Shown: positions 1 through 6,673, counted from the stretch's first letter. The stretch: 47,506 nucleotides of DNA from an uncultured Veillonellaceae bacterium (GCA_900314825.1 OMWS01000016.1:1-47506), one strand, 5' to 3'. A program made the numbers and translations. The notes: generated from the sequence alone by a model not told the origin.

Positions 1-1
1 C

Positions 2-61
2 CAACTCGAAATGGATGAGCGCATGTCGGCCTTGATGCATAAGTACGACAAGGCCGATTGA
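2..61 (+). CDS. C-terminal end of an unidentified gene (partial)
   Basis: The only frame open from the left edge gives 19 residues ending in HKYDKAD and a TGA. It is rich in charged residues and methionine. Too little is visible to name a function. It points toward the origin-like region and probably belongs to the same integrated element, since it precedes the element's replication module, but a host gene cannot be excluded. Confidence 0.4.
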   Translation, partial: QLEMDERMSALMHKYDKAD

Positions 62-66
62 AAAAT

Positions 67-198
67 TTACACAAAACTATTGACAATCCCGTCGAGCGTG
101 AAGTCAGGCGCGTCAATGGCTGCGAGGTCATGCCCTGTCGGCGCTGGGGAGGTCATGACGTGCCCCTCTTGATCGTTGTGGTAGAAATAAATCATCAT
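67..198 (-). CDS. Small hypothetical protein (43 aa)
   Basis: A leftward frame starts at ATG 196-198, preceded by GAGAGG about 10 bases upstream, and encodes 43 residues: MMIYFYHNDQEG at the start, INSFV-like (IVNSFV) at the end. The composition is acidic and protein-like, and the gene ends 6 bases from the convergent partial gene at 2-61. A different, overlapping leftward frame (128-358) is longer but strongly biased toward unlikely residues, so this one is preferred. No family is recognised. It would be a small accessory protein of the mobile element lying beside the origin; it could still be a chance frame. Confidence 0.35.
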   Translation of the reverse strand: MMIYFYHNDQEGHVMTSPAPTGHDLAAIDAPDFTLDGIVNSFV

Positions 199-253
199 CG
201 TGCATCATCCTCTCTCTGATTTCCACCTGCAAGCTGCCGTATCCGTCCCCTTC

Positions 254-547
254 ACTCCTATTAGGAGCGTAGACAGGAATGAGATAGGAGTGAAGAAAAG
301 CAGCGTAAACCCGCGCCGTTACTACAAATAGGAGTGTAGGAGCGTAGAAAACAAGCAAAGAGTTTCGAAAAAAATTCTACGCTACGGCGCGGCCGATCAC
401 AAACGCCATCCCCTCTATATAAAATAAAAATAAATAATTTTACTTACTTTTTACGCTCCTACACTCCTAAAGCTAGGAATTTCAACGGTTCGCGGGCTTT
501 TTTCTCGCTCCTACCTCGCTCCTGCCTCGCTCCTAATAGGAGTGTAG
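254..547. other. Putative iteron-type replication origin of the integrated element
   Basis: Copies of TAGGAGYGTAG or its reverse complement lie on both sides of an AT-rich tract. Forward copies are at 262-272, 285-295 (variant), 329-339 overlapping 337-347, and 537-547. The 17-mer TAGGAGTGTAGGAGCGT at 329-345 recurs as a perfect inverted copy at 453-469. Three CTCGCTCCTRN units repeat every 11 bp at 504-536. The segment 414-452 is almost pure A/T and is the likely unwinding element. The block lies just beyond the 3' end of the VapE-type helicase gene, where SaPI-type satellites keep their origin. Seen directly: the repeats and AT tract. Inferred: the origin function. Confidence 0.72.
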
Positions 548-587
548 CCGGTTGAATCTACAGGCGTGGGGGAAATCCCTTTTCTCT

Positions 588-604
588 CCCCCACGTCTGT
601 ATCT
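588..604 (+). repeat. 17-bp direct repeat, copy 1, with hairpin arm
   Basis: CCCCCACGTCTGTATCT here is identical to 5526-5542. The upstream arm CGTGGGGG at 565-572 pairs with CCCCCACG at 588-595, and the pairing extends imperfectly outward to ACAG/CTGT. It lies between the origin-like region and the stop codon of the helicase gene. No T-run follows, so it is not an obvious terminator. Confidence 0.6.
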
Positions 605-641
605 TCAAGCCGGTCTCTCTCTTGCGTGGTGCTTCATCCAC

Positions 642-2342
642 TTACCTCCATCCGCTGATATAGCTAATTTCCTTTTCGTGCTTCAAGCTGGGCTTTGTAT
701 CAGGAACAAAGAAGCGCCATCCCATGTGATTTGTTGGCGGCTTGATGCGTTTATCCGTCTCTGCCATCTTTCGCAAGGCCGCGCCGATTCCACGATTTGT
801 CAGGCCGCGTCCACGATCTCCAAGACTTTCCCGAATCTCTGTCAACGTGCGGTAATGCCAAAAAGGATTTTTGCCGTCGCTGTCAACAGGCACATCAAAC
901 ATCAAGCAATCGCGCAATACGAGCATTTCCTCTGTCATGCACTCCATATTCAGCTGATTGCGTGCGAGCGCTTCCCTGTCCTCTTTTGTCAGGCGGAATG
1001 ATTCGCCGTGTGTGAAAAGATATGTGGCTTGTCCCCAGAGTTGTTCCAGTGACGGCAAATCCTTCCAATGGATTTCATTCACAGCAATAGGCCAATAGCG
1101 ACGATTACCCGTGGGGTCCTTCAAAAATTCAGGCTCGTTGATTGTTCCAATGAACGTCGTCAAGCGCGGGAACGATTCTTTTCTCCTGCCGTATGCTTTG
1201 CGGTATGTATCCGTTGGATTCGTGACAAACTGTTTCAGCTTGTTTACGTTCCGCAACTTCATATTTTCGCCAAACTCTCCAAACTCTGTGATCACCGTTG
1301 TCGTCGCTTGATCAATAGAGTCTTTGTCGCTGGGGTCAATGCTACGTCCTGTTTCAATCCATTCTTTGAACGGCAAAAGGCTGCGAGCGAATTGCGTTTT
1401 TCCGATACCTCCATCGCCTTGCAGGATCAAGATACCGTCCGCGCCATATTCGCCTTTGAGATTCAGCGTCATCGCTGCGACTTGAATGAACCACTTGCGA
1501 AACATCATGTAGCAGACAGATTCCTCTTGCTCAAAGGCAGGATTCAGTTCAAGGCAAGCAAACGCCGCCTTGATTGCGTCGATATCCATCCATTCCGTTT
1601 CATACCGTTTCCCGCAAGCCGTGAACCACTCTGCAGCTGGACTGTATGCGTTACCGGCCGCGAGCGCGAGAATGTGCGCTTTCATGGTTTTCTCGCTGAT
1701 ATTGTCGTCGAGGACGGCCGCCATGCTGCAAAGGTATGTGATTGCGTCATCGAAGTCCTTTCCATCAAGGCCCGCGCCACAAAATTCGATCTCACGCGTC
1801 AACAGGTTCTTGCGACAGGTTACGCTTTTATATTCAAGCAGAGCTGCCGTGTTTTGAATGACTGTCGTTTTCGGTCTCCCATTTTTGAACGTCGAAAACC
1901 AATGGACTTTAGCCGTCCCGTAACAGGCGCGGCCGCGCTTGTTCCATGCTTCGATAGCCGCCTTTGTCGCTTTTGGCGCTTGCTCGTTCCATTCGTCATC
2001 CTTGAAGGCGCTGCGAAAAGCCGTTTTATCCATGATTGATAACATCTTGGCCGCCATCTCTTGATAATCAGGCGCGCCGTCGTCGCCGATCTCCCAACAG
2101 TAGAACGGCAAAAGTCCAGCGAATACCTGCAGCGCTTTGTTCTTGTCGTCGCCGACTTGATACGTGCAACCTGCTTCTTTGTATTCGGCTTCTTTCCACA
2201 TGCCGTCGAACACCGAAAAGAAACGTTTCGCGTTCTTCCCTGCCGCATTTTTTGCGCGCTTCATAATCTCCGGAATCTTGCCGATTTCAGGCGGTTCCAT
2301 GTCAACGGGAGGCCATGACGGCTTTTTCTTTTCCTCTGCCAT
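642..2342 (-). CDS. VapE-type (virulence-associated E) replicative helicase/ATPase
   Basis: This 566-residue P-loop ATPase belongs to the virulence-associated E family found in phages and phage satellites, where it acts as replication initiator and helicase at the element's own origin. The Walker A motif GDGGIGKT is at about residues 309-316, a Walker B-like stretch ending TEFGE follows near 355, and the family signature TINEPEFLKDPTGNRRYWPI comes next. The start is ATG 2342 with GGGAGGTGTGAGCG upstream, embedded in the 3' end of the primase gene, which ends three bases away. Its 3' end abuts the iteron region. Length is usual for the family. The helicase role is inferred from the family; the motif assignments are directly visible. 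Confidence 0.88.
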   Translation of the reverse strand: MAEEKKKPSWPPVDMEPPEIGKIPEIMKRAKNAAGKNAKRFFSVFDGMWKEAEYKEAGCTYQVGDDKNKALQVFAGLLPFYCWEIGDDGAPDYQEMAAKMLSIMDKTAFRSAFKDDEWNEQAPKATKAAIEAWNKRGRACYGTAKVHWFSTFKNGRPKTTVIQNTAALLEYKSVTCRKNLLTREIEFCGAGLDGKDFDDAITYLCSMAAVLDDNISEKTMKAHILALAAGNAYSPAAEWFTACGKRYETEWMDIDAIKAAFACLELNPAFEQEESVCYMMFRKWFIQVAAMTLNLKGEYGADGILILQGDGGIGKTQFARSLLPFKEWIETGRSIDPSDKDSIDQATTTVITEFGEFGENMKLRNVNKLKQFVTNPTDTYRKAYGRRKESFPRLTTFIGTINEPEFLKDPTGNRRYWPIAVNEIHWKDLPSLEQLWGQATYLFTHGESFRLTKEDREALARNQLNMECMTEEMLVLRDCLMFDVPVDSDGKNPFWHYRTLTEIRESLGDRGRGLTNRGIGAALRKMAETDKRIKPPTNHMGWRFFVPDTKPSLKHEKEISYISGWR

Positions 2343-2345
2343 CGC

Positions 2346-3314
2346 TCACACCTCCCAGCGGATCACGTCATCAAATCCAACGGCGCGATCTTCCTGCCGC
2401 GCTGCCGGTTCCCATCCGTGTTCCCGCGCCATCGCGTAAATCATCGCGCCGGTCACGCCCTTGCCTGCGTGGAACGAGTTCCAAACCTTTTGACATTCGC
2501 CGACGTGATACCGTTCGGGATCTGTCTTGCTCCATTCATCCCACAGGCCAACGTCAAGGCCGTCATTCTGCAATGCCATCCCGATGCGTACCCACTCCCA
2601 ACGAGAGAGGTCACGGCACGGAATGAAGGACAAGGCGCGCTCAATGCTGTCCCGATTGACGCCACCGCTGTATGAGACTGGGGGAGTCCCCTGCTTCGAC
2701 TGAAAAGCCCTCTCCATGTCCTTCTTATATTCGTCCGTCCAAGGTATTAGGCGCTGCAAGAGTGATTCATGAACGCCCCTCTGCGAGAAATCAGCGACAG
2801 GCGCGGACGTGATCACGTTGCCGGTCAACGCCACGAATTTCCCCATTGGAAAGATTTCAACGAATGGGAAATTGTCGCCGTCATCCACAGCGAGTGAAAT
2901 GCGAGGTGTCTTGTGCGCCTTGTAGAAGTCTGGAATGCTGTCACAGTAGAAAAGCATGTGAATCCCTTTCCCGCTGTTGCTCAATTCCGTATAGGTCTCC
3001 CCGAACGTGTCCGTTACCCAGCTAATCATGTCAAGGCCGCGTTTCGCCTTGCACGGCTCTAATACCTTGTCGAAGTCGAGACAGCAAAGGCCGTCACGCA
3101 TGCACACGCCGATATTCCCGACGAAAGATTGCACTTCTTCGAACGAGTACCAATTTGCAGGATTGTTCCAGCCTTTTGCGCCGTTCCTGCCGACTGGAAT
3201 CTTATAAGCGCCATCGCGGTCCTTCATCGTCTTTAACCAAATAGGCCGCGCCTTCACATATTGCGGCAAATACAGCGCACGCCGCGCCCTGTCGGCTTGA
3301 ATCGTAAAATCCAA
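2346..3314 (-). CDS. Bifunctional primase-polymerase with PriCT-2-like C-terminus
   Basis: The 322-residue protein resembles the archaeo-eukaryotic-type primase-polymerases of phages and satellites, which make primers for element replication. The N-terminal half has a CLDFDKV acidic motif (about residue 77) and SGKGIHMLFY (about residue 114), matching the DxD and histidine motifs of Prim-Pol domains. The C-terminal half (SRWEWVRIGMALQN and WDEWSKTDPERY) matches the PriCT-2 module. The start is TTG 3312-3314, because an in-frame TGA lies immediately upstream. Its AGGAG overlaps the stop codon of an 11-codon ORF at 3328-3363. It is followed at three bases by the helicase gene, giving a pri-rep pair. 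Confidence 0.85.
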   Translation of the reverse strand: MDFTIQADRARRALYLPQYVKARPIWLKTMKDRDGAYKIPVGRNGAKGWNNPANWYSFEEVQSFVGNIGVCMRDGLCCLDFDKVLEPCKAKRGLDMISWVTDTFGETYTELSNSGKGIHMLFYCDSIPDFYKAHKTPRISLAVDDGDNFPFVEIFPMGKFVALTGNVITSAPVADFSQRGVHESLLQRLIPWTDEYKKDMERAFQSKQGTPPVSYSGGVNRDSIERALSFIPCRDLSRWEWVRIGMALQNDGLDVGLWDEWSKTDPERYHVGECQKVWNSFHAGKGVTGAMIYAMAREHGWEPAARQEDRAVGFDDVIRWEV

Positions 3315-3327
3315 TGTGATTCATCTC

Positions 3328-3363
3328 CTAAGCTGTCGAGTACATCATTTTTACGCTTTCCAT
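3328..3363 (-). CDS. Possible 11-residue leader peptide upstream of the primase
   Basis: A strong AGGAGGT eight bases before ATG 3363 drives an 11-codon frame (MESVKMMYSTA) whose TAG stop forms part of the AGGAG of the weak TTG-started primase gene. This is the arrangement expected for translational coupling or translation control of the primase. The evidence is only positional; no conservation can be checked here. Confidence 0.4.
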   Translation of the reverse strand: MESVKMMYSTA

Positions 3364-3409
3364 TGAAACCTACCTCCTAAAATGAACATACAATATCGCC
3401 CAAAGCCAT

Positions 3410-3445
3410 GCACGCGCTACTCCCTCTTGCGCGTGCTCTTTTTTG
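3410..3445 (+). terminator. Terminator-like hairpin reading rightward, antisense to the operon
   Basis: GCACGCGC (3410-3417) and GCGCGTGC (3429-3436) form an 8-bp perfect stem followed on the plus strand by TCTTTTTTG. Every annotated gene around it is on the minus strand, so it would stop rightward, antisense transcription entering from the primase gene. Read leftward it lacks a T-run. Confidence 0.5.
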
Positions 3446-3513
3446 TCTCTATGACGTGTTCACGATCATCCGCCTCCCCATCGCCGCCCGTGCATGCATG
3501 CCTGCAGCGGCCT

Positions 3514-3777
3514 TCAATCCTCGCACGTCGCTTTCAGGTACGCGCTTCGAAGCACGCGCCCGCGAAACGTGATTTTCCCTTTCGCCTTCAAGCCATCGTT
3601 GATTTCCTTGATGATCTTGCAAGCGCTTGTCTGCGAGATACGCATATCTGCCATGACATCTTTCGTCGTCATGAACCGGCTTGCTGCAGGTGTCATCTGT
3701 GAAGCGCTTGCGTTTTCGAACGTGATCACGCCGCTCCCCTCGTTCACCGCCACCGCCTGTGGCTTTGTCTCTGCCAT
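3514..3777 (-). CDS. Small winged-helix/HTH DNA-binding protein, possibly excisionase-like
   Basis: The 87-residue protein starts at ATG 3777 behind GAGGGTGAAGGGC. An ATG 60 bases upstream is in frame but would overlap the preceding gene. The C-terminal 50 residues (TTKDVMADMRISQTSACKII, then FRGRVLRSAYL) look like the small phage and ICE regulators that pair an HTH with a short basic wing. Many such proteins are annotated as excisionases or transcriptional regulators. It sits in the repressor-controlled leftward operon between an XRE-like gene and the primase, where satellites often carry xis. The DNA-binding assignment is fairly secure; excisionase is a guess. Confidence 0.6.
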   Translation of the reverse strand: MAETKPQAVAVNEGSGVITFENASASQMTPAASRFMTTKDVMADMRISQTSACKIIKEINDGLKAKGKITFRGRVLRSAYLKATCED

Positions 3778-3790
3778 GCCCTTCACCCTC

Positions 3791-4003
3791 TCATTCTGCA
3801 GCGAGTTCCAGCGGATTAGCGCCAAGAGCGTCCGCAAGCTTTTTCAGCGTCGCCGCTGTGATTGCGTTCCCCTTGAAAGCACGCGTGACGGTCAAGTCAG
3901 ACAGGCCACTCTTGCTTGCCACCTCCCGCGCCGTGTAGCCGGTCAACGCCACACGATCACGGACGGCTTTCTCATTCAGCTTGTACGTGAATACCGGTTT
4001 CAT
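3791..4003 (-). CDS. Small XRE-family HTH regulator
   Basis: This 70-residue protein is almost entirely one Cro/CI-type helix-turn-helix (residues about 22-66, including YTAREVASKSGLSDLTVTRAF). It has no dimerisation or cleavage domain. The start ATG 4003 overlaps the TGA of the upstream gene (ATGA), preceded by GGAAG. In the divergent layout it occupies the Cro-like position, in the operon that the 4643-5251 repressor should control. Cro-like antagonism of the repressor is inferred from position only. Confidence 0.68.
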   Translation of the reverse strand: MKPVFTYKLNEKAVRDRVALTGYTAREVASKSGLSDLTVTRAFKGNAITAATLKKLADALGANPLELAAE

Positions 4004-4206
4004 TGTCCATTCTTCCTTTCTGCCATGTCCTTCGACACAGCTTCAATCGTCTGAATCCCCTGTTCCATCGTTTCCGCGCCTTTCGTGAGTATCCCGCAAA
4101 GCAGGCGCAAGGTGCTTTCCATCTGTACCATGCTGTCCTGCAGCTCTGACATATCACAGCGCAAGTCCCACAACGCACCCACATCTGGGGGAATGCTGTC
4201 CTTCAT
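4000..4206 (-). CDS. Hypothetical small protein, predicted helical (68 aa)
   Basis: The protein starts at ATG 4206 behind a perfect AGGAGGT site and shares ATGA with the next gene. The sequence (MSELQDSMVQMESTLRLL, later AETMEQGIQTIEAVSKDM) suggests amphipathic helices or a short coiled coil. No family is recognised. Operon position and the strong start signal make it very likely to be translated; its role in the element is unknown. Confidence 0.55.
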   Translation of the reverse strand: MKDSIPPDVGALWDLRCDMSELQDSMVQMESTLRLLCGILTKGAETMEQGIQTIEAVSKDMAERKNGQ

Positions 4207-4227
4207 CGCTCATACCTCCTACCACAA

Positions 4228-4250
4228 GCCGCGCCCACATCGAGCGCGGC
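4228..4250. other. Intergenic 7-bp hairpin
   Basis: GCCGCGC (4228-4234) pairs with GCGCGGC (4244-4250) between two leftward genes. CTTTCTTC follows on the plus strand; no T-run follows on the minus strand. It could be an attenuator, an mRNA stabiliser or chance. Confidence 0.35.
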
Positions 4251-4256
4251 CTTTCT

Positions 4257-4493
4257 TCATTTGCTCCACGCTCTCACGCATGCGAGCGCTTCACCTGCTT
4301 TGCGAGCTTCACCCTCGCACGCTTCCAGCGTCATGCCAAGGACGTGCCTGTATGGCTTTGTGCCTGTCGCGGCAAAATCGGCGCGGATATCAGCGTCACA
4401 AAGCACCGCTACGAGAGGATCAGCCCCAGCGTCCACAGGATACCTGTGGAGGTAGCCATGCACCTGCAGCACGTCCGCAAGGCTTACAGTCAT
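4257..4493 (-). CDS. Hypothetical protein, first gene of the element's leftward operon (78 aa)
   Basis: The start ATG 4493 follows AGAAGGTGA at ideal spacing. The 78 residues begin MTVSLADVLQVHGYLH and end ACVRAWSK; no domain is recognised. It is the first gene after the promoter at 4566-4594. First genes of such operons are often anti-repressors, excisionases or Cro-like proteins, but nothing in the sequence supports choosing one. The C-terminal third is rich in Ala and Glu and could be helical. Confidence 0.5.
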   Translation of the reverse strand: MTVSLADVLQVHGYLHRYPVDAGADPLVAVLCDADIRADFAATGTKPYRHVLGMTLEACEGEARKAGEALACVRAWSK

Positions 4494-4518
4494 CGAATCA
4501 CCTTCTTTCTATTTCGCT

Positions 4519-4581
4519 ATGATGGAAAAATATTTTTTTATCCATCATTCCGAAATCCTATAGCCATAATAATTCCATCAT
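4519..4581. promoter_or_regulatory. Repeated operator half-sites of the element repressor
   Basis: Three copies of ATGATGGA/TCCATCAT occur: 4519-4526 in one orientation, and 4541-4548 and 4574-4581 in the other. The first two form an inverted repeat with a 14-base AT-rich loop. The third lies in the leftward promoter spacer. A separate palindrome AATTTC/GAAATT (4600-4605, 4614-4619) precedes the repressor start. The binding protein is inferred to be the adjacent CI-like protein. Confidence 0.6.
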
Positions 4582-4594
4582 GATAAAATGTCAA
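4566..4594 (-). promoter_or_regulatory. Promoter of the leftward replication operon
   Basis: On the minus strand TTGACA (4589-4594) and TATTAT (4566-4571) are separated by exactly 17 bases. An operator copy TCCATCAT (4574-4581) lies inside the spacer, so repressor binding would block polymerase. An overlapping weaker rightward promoter (TAGCCA 4561-4566, 17 bases, TAAAAT 4584-4589) could serve the repressor gene. Confidence 0.75.
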
Positions 4595-4642
4595 GTATGA
4601 ATTTCAGTTTATCGAAATTAAGTGAATATAGGTGAATATGTC

Positions 4643-5251
4643 ATGATTCCATTTTGTAATATTCTAAAGTCAAAACGTATTGAGCAAAACTTAACAATGA
4701 AAGGTCTAGCTAGCAGAGCACATATATCTTTATCATCTCTAAGTACATATGAAACTGGAAAAAGCGATCCAACCGGCCCCGTGCTCATTCAGTTGGCGCG
4801 TGCGCTTCACACGTCCATTGATGAACTTGTTGGATACGACGTGAACGCGCTGCCTGAATACAAGCGCCATTTAAAATATCTGGAAAGTATCGGTGCTCAC
4901 ATATCTAGAGAGGACGACGGCGGTATCAGCGTCGATTTAATGTCAAGGGATCATCAATTCTGCTTTGCCTGCTTTCCGAATGTTGCGGACTTCATCGAGG
5001 TTATGCGAATCGCAGAGTCAAAGGCGCAAGAAGTCAAGAAAAAAGCCCGCAAGGACTTTACCCTGCAGGCAATCGAGGAATACGGCGGCTCTATGAAACT
5101 TGCCCGCTCAATTATGAAGTGGCGAAACAGCGGAAACAATGTTACCGATCCTCTGCCACCTGATTATCTAGAATACGCTTCAAAACAAGCAATCGAACGC
5201 CTGTCAGAATACGGATTGCATACACAAGACACAATCAAGTGGGATTTATGA
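4643..5251 (+). CDS. CI/Stl-like phage repressor with N-terminal XRE HTH
   Basis: Residues about 1-65 form a Cro/CI-type HTH (FCNILKSKRIEQNLTMKGLA, LSSLSTYETGKSDP, LARALHTSIDELVGYD). The remaining ~135 residues are unassigned; no LexA-type Ser-Lys autocleavage motif is apparent. That fits satellites whose repressor is lifted by a helper-phage protein rather than by RecA. Start: ATG 4643 with AGGTGA seven bases upstream is preferred over a GTG at 4622. Its 5' part is noticeably AT-rich and uses codons unlike the surroundings. It faces the leftward operon across a 150-bp regulatory gap and probably maintains the integrated state. Confidence 0.8.
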   Translation: MIPFCNILKSKRIEQNLTMKGLASRAHISLSSLSTYETGKSDPTGPVLIQLARALHTSIDELVGYDVNALPEYKRHLKYLESIGAHISREDDGGISVDLMSRDHQFCFACFPNVADFIEVMRIAESKAQEVKKKARKDFTLQAIEEYGGSMKLARSIMKWRNSGNNVTDPLPPDYLEYASKQAIERLSEYGLHTQDTIKWDL

Positions 5252-5525
5252 CGCACCACATAAGCCCTCCAAGCCGTCCGCGCAATAAAATACCCGCGTC
5301 ATCGTCTGGAAACGATTCTGCGGGCAATCCCGTGCGACTGTGGACGTGCTGCGAGAGGTCGCGGCTGATATGTTGGTCAAAATTTCACCAACCCCACAAA
5401 GAAAAAAGCCTCTCACGCGCCGTCTAAGGCCGTTCGAAGCGTCCACATGAAGAAGTTATCGCGTCAAGCGTCAAACGCGCTCATACGGCGCGCTAGACGG
5501 CAAAGCGAGAGTCTGGGGGAGTTTT
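5252..5525. other. Structured non-coding stretch between repressor and integrase
   Basis: No convincing gene is seen in the roughly 300 bases here. A 33-base hairpin spans 5293-5324 (CCCGC/GCGGG enclosing ATCGT/ACGAT). GTTGGT/ACCAAC forms another near 5373-5393, followed by AAAGAAAAAAG. GCCGTCTA (5419-5426) pairs at a distance with TAGACGGC (5494-5501), enclosing the GCGTCAA direct repeats. It could be the repressor 3' UTR/terminator region, an integrase arm-site region or an untranslated RNA. Confidence 0.4.
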
Positions 5526-5542
5526 CCCCCACGTCTGTATCT
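5526..5542 (+). repeat. 17-bp direct repeat, copy 2, with hairpin upstream of integrase
   Basis: This segment is identical to 588-604. Immediately upstream TGGGGGA (5514-5520) pairs with TCCCCCA (5525-5531) across a 4-base loop, giving a tight 7-bp hairpin just before the integrase ribosome-binding site. It could control integrase expression or be a binding site shared by the two ends of the regulatory-replication module. Confidence 0.6.
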
Positions 5543-5558
5543 GAAAGAAGGTGATTCC

Positions 5559-6644
5559 ATGCCATCGTACAAATACACCAATGCTGCAGGACGTATCCTG
5601 TGGTTTTGCTCGTTCTACTATCAGGACTATAGCGGGAAACGGATCAAGAAGAAGAAGCAAGGATTCACAACCAAGCGTGAAGCTGATGCGTGGGAGAGGG
5701 ATTACCTCGCAAAGAAAACAGGCTCTCCCTCCATGACATTCTCACAGCTTGCGGAAAACTACCTTGCGGACGCGGCTGCCCGTGTGAAGCCGACGACGGC
5801 GCAAGAAGTTTCCAAAGCGCTGCACAGGTGTATCCTGCCGACGTTCGGTGATATGCCCATCGACACGATCACGCCCGCCGCTGTCCGCCAATGGGTGAAT
5901 GATCTTCTAGCCACCGGCGCGGCGCTGGGTAGTATTGCCACATACAAGAACGTGTTTTCGCGCGTCATGCGTTTCGCCTGCCGCTTCTACGGCCTTGCGT
6001 CGAATCCTGTAGCCGCTGCAGATCCCGTCAAAGCGAGCGCACGCATGCAAGAGGAAAAGCGTATCAGAGTGTGGACACAGGAACAATTTGCCCGCTTCAT
6101 CCTGTCGGGATTGCAGCCGGAATACATCGCCCTTTTCTCTACGCTGTTCTGGACAGGTGCCCGCGTGGGAGAGGTCATAGCTTTGACGGTCGCTGATATC
6201 GACTTTCACAAGAAAGAAATATCGATCACAAAGGACGTGGAACCGTTGGACGGTCGGCGCTACCGTGCGCAAACACCAAAAACGCCTGCGAGCATTCGCC
6301 GCGTTTCCATGCCGGTACAGCTTGCAGAAATCTTGCGCGACTGGATCCGCGTGAGTGAAGCCGTGCGCCCGTCTGATATGCTTTTCCATTTTAAGGACAG
6401 GTCAAGCGCGAATAATATGCTCCATGAAGGCGCGGCGCGTGTGGGACTTCCTGCGATAAGCGTTCATGACTTGCGCCATTCTCACGCGTCGATGCTCGTT
6501 CATCTGGGTTTTGCTCCCATCGTCATCCGTGACAGGCTTGGACACAAGGACATTCAAACAACCTTGAATATCTATTCCCACTTGTATCCCTCTGTAGCTG
6601 ATACCGTCGCCGCGCGGCTCTCTGCCATGAACGGCATGAAATAG
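5559..6644 (+). CDS. int: Tyrosine recombinase/integrase of the element
   Basis: This 361-residue phage-type integrase has an N-terminal AP2-like arm-binding region (residues 1-50, GKRIKKKKQGF), a SAM-like core-binding domain (about 58-150) and the catalytic domain. Catalytic residues are visible: Arg202 in TGARVGE, His303-x-x-Arg306 in HDLRH, His329 in LGHKD and the Tyr339 nucleophile in NIYSHLY. It integrates and excises the element by site-specific recombination. The start ATG 5559 follows GAAGGTGA. It is codirectional with the repressor, and its 3' end faces the host junction, so attR or attL should lie between 6645 and about 6820. It appears intact. Confidence 0.93.
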   Translation: MPSYKYTNAAGRILWFCSFYYQDYSGKRIKKKKQGFTTKREADAWERDYLAKKTGSPSMTFSQLAENYLADAAARVKPTTAQEVSKALHRCILPTFGDMPIDTITPAAVRQWVNDLLATGAALGSIATYKNVFSRVMRFACRFYGLASNPVAAADPVKASARMQEEKRIRVWTQEQFARFILSGLQPEYIALFSTLFWTGARVGEVIALTVADIDFHKKEISITKDVEPLDGRRYRAQTPKTPASIRRVSMPVQLAEILRDWIRVSEAVRPSDMLFHFKDRSSANNMLHEGAARVGLPAISVHDLRHSHASMLVHLGFAPIVIRDRLGHKDIQTTLNIYSHLYPSVADTVAARLSAMNGMK

Positions 6645-6673
6645 TACTGTTTCAGTACCACGCAAAAAACAAG

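Noticed and set aside
552..2039. Several long plus-strand frames opposite the VapE-type helicase
   Set aside because: They mirror the leftward gene and give Cys/Arg/Ser-biased proteins with no domain and no start signals; the minus-strand frame has a clear ATPase signature.
3382..4054. Plus-strand frames opposite the small element genes
   Set aside because: They lack ribosome-binding sites and encode unlikely sequences, while the leftward frames have strong sites and recognisable HTH domains.
5239..5427. 62-residue frame after the repressor
   Set aside because: It has no start signal, overlaps the repressor end and its product (Ser/Arg/Pro-rich) looks non-protein-like.
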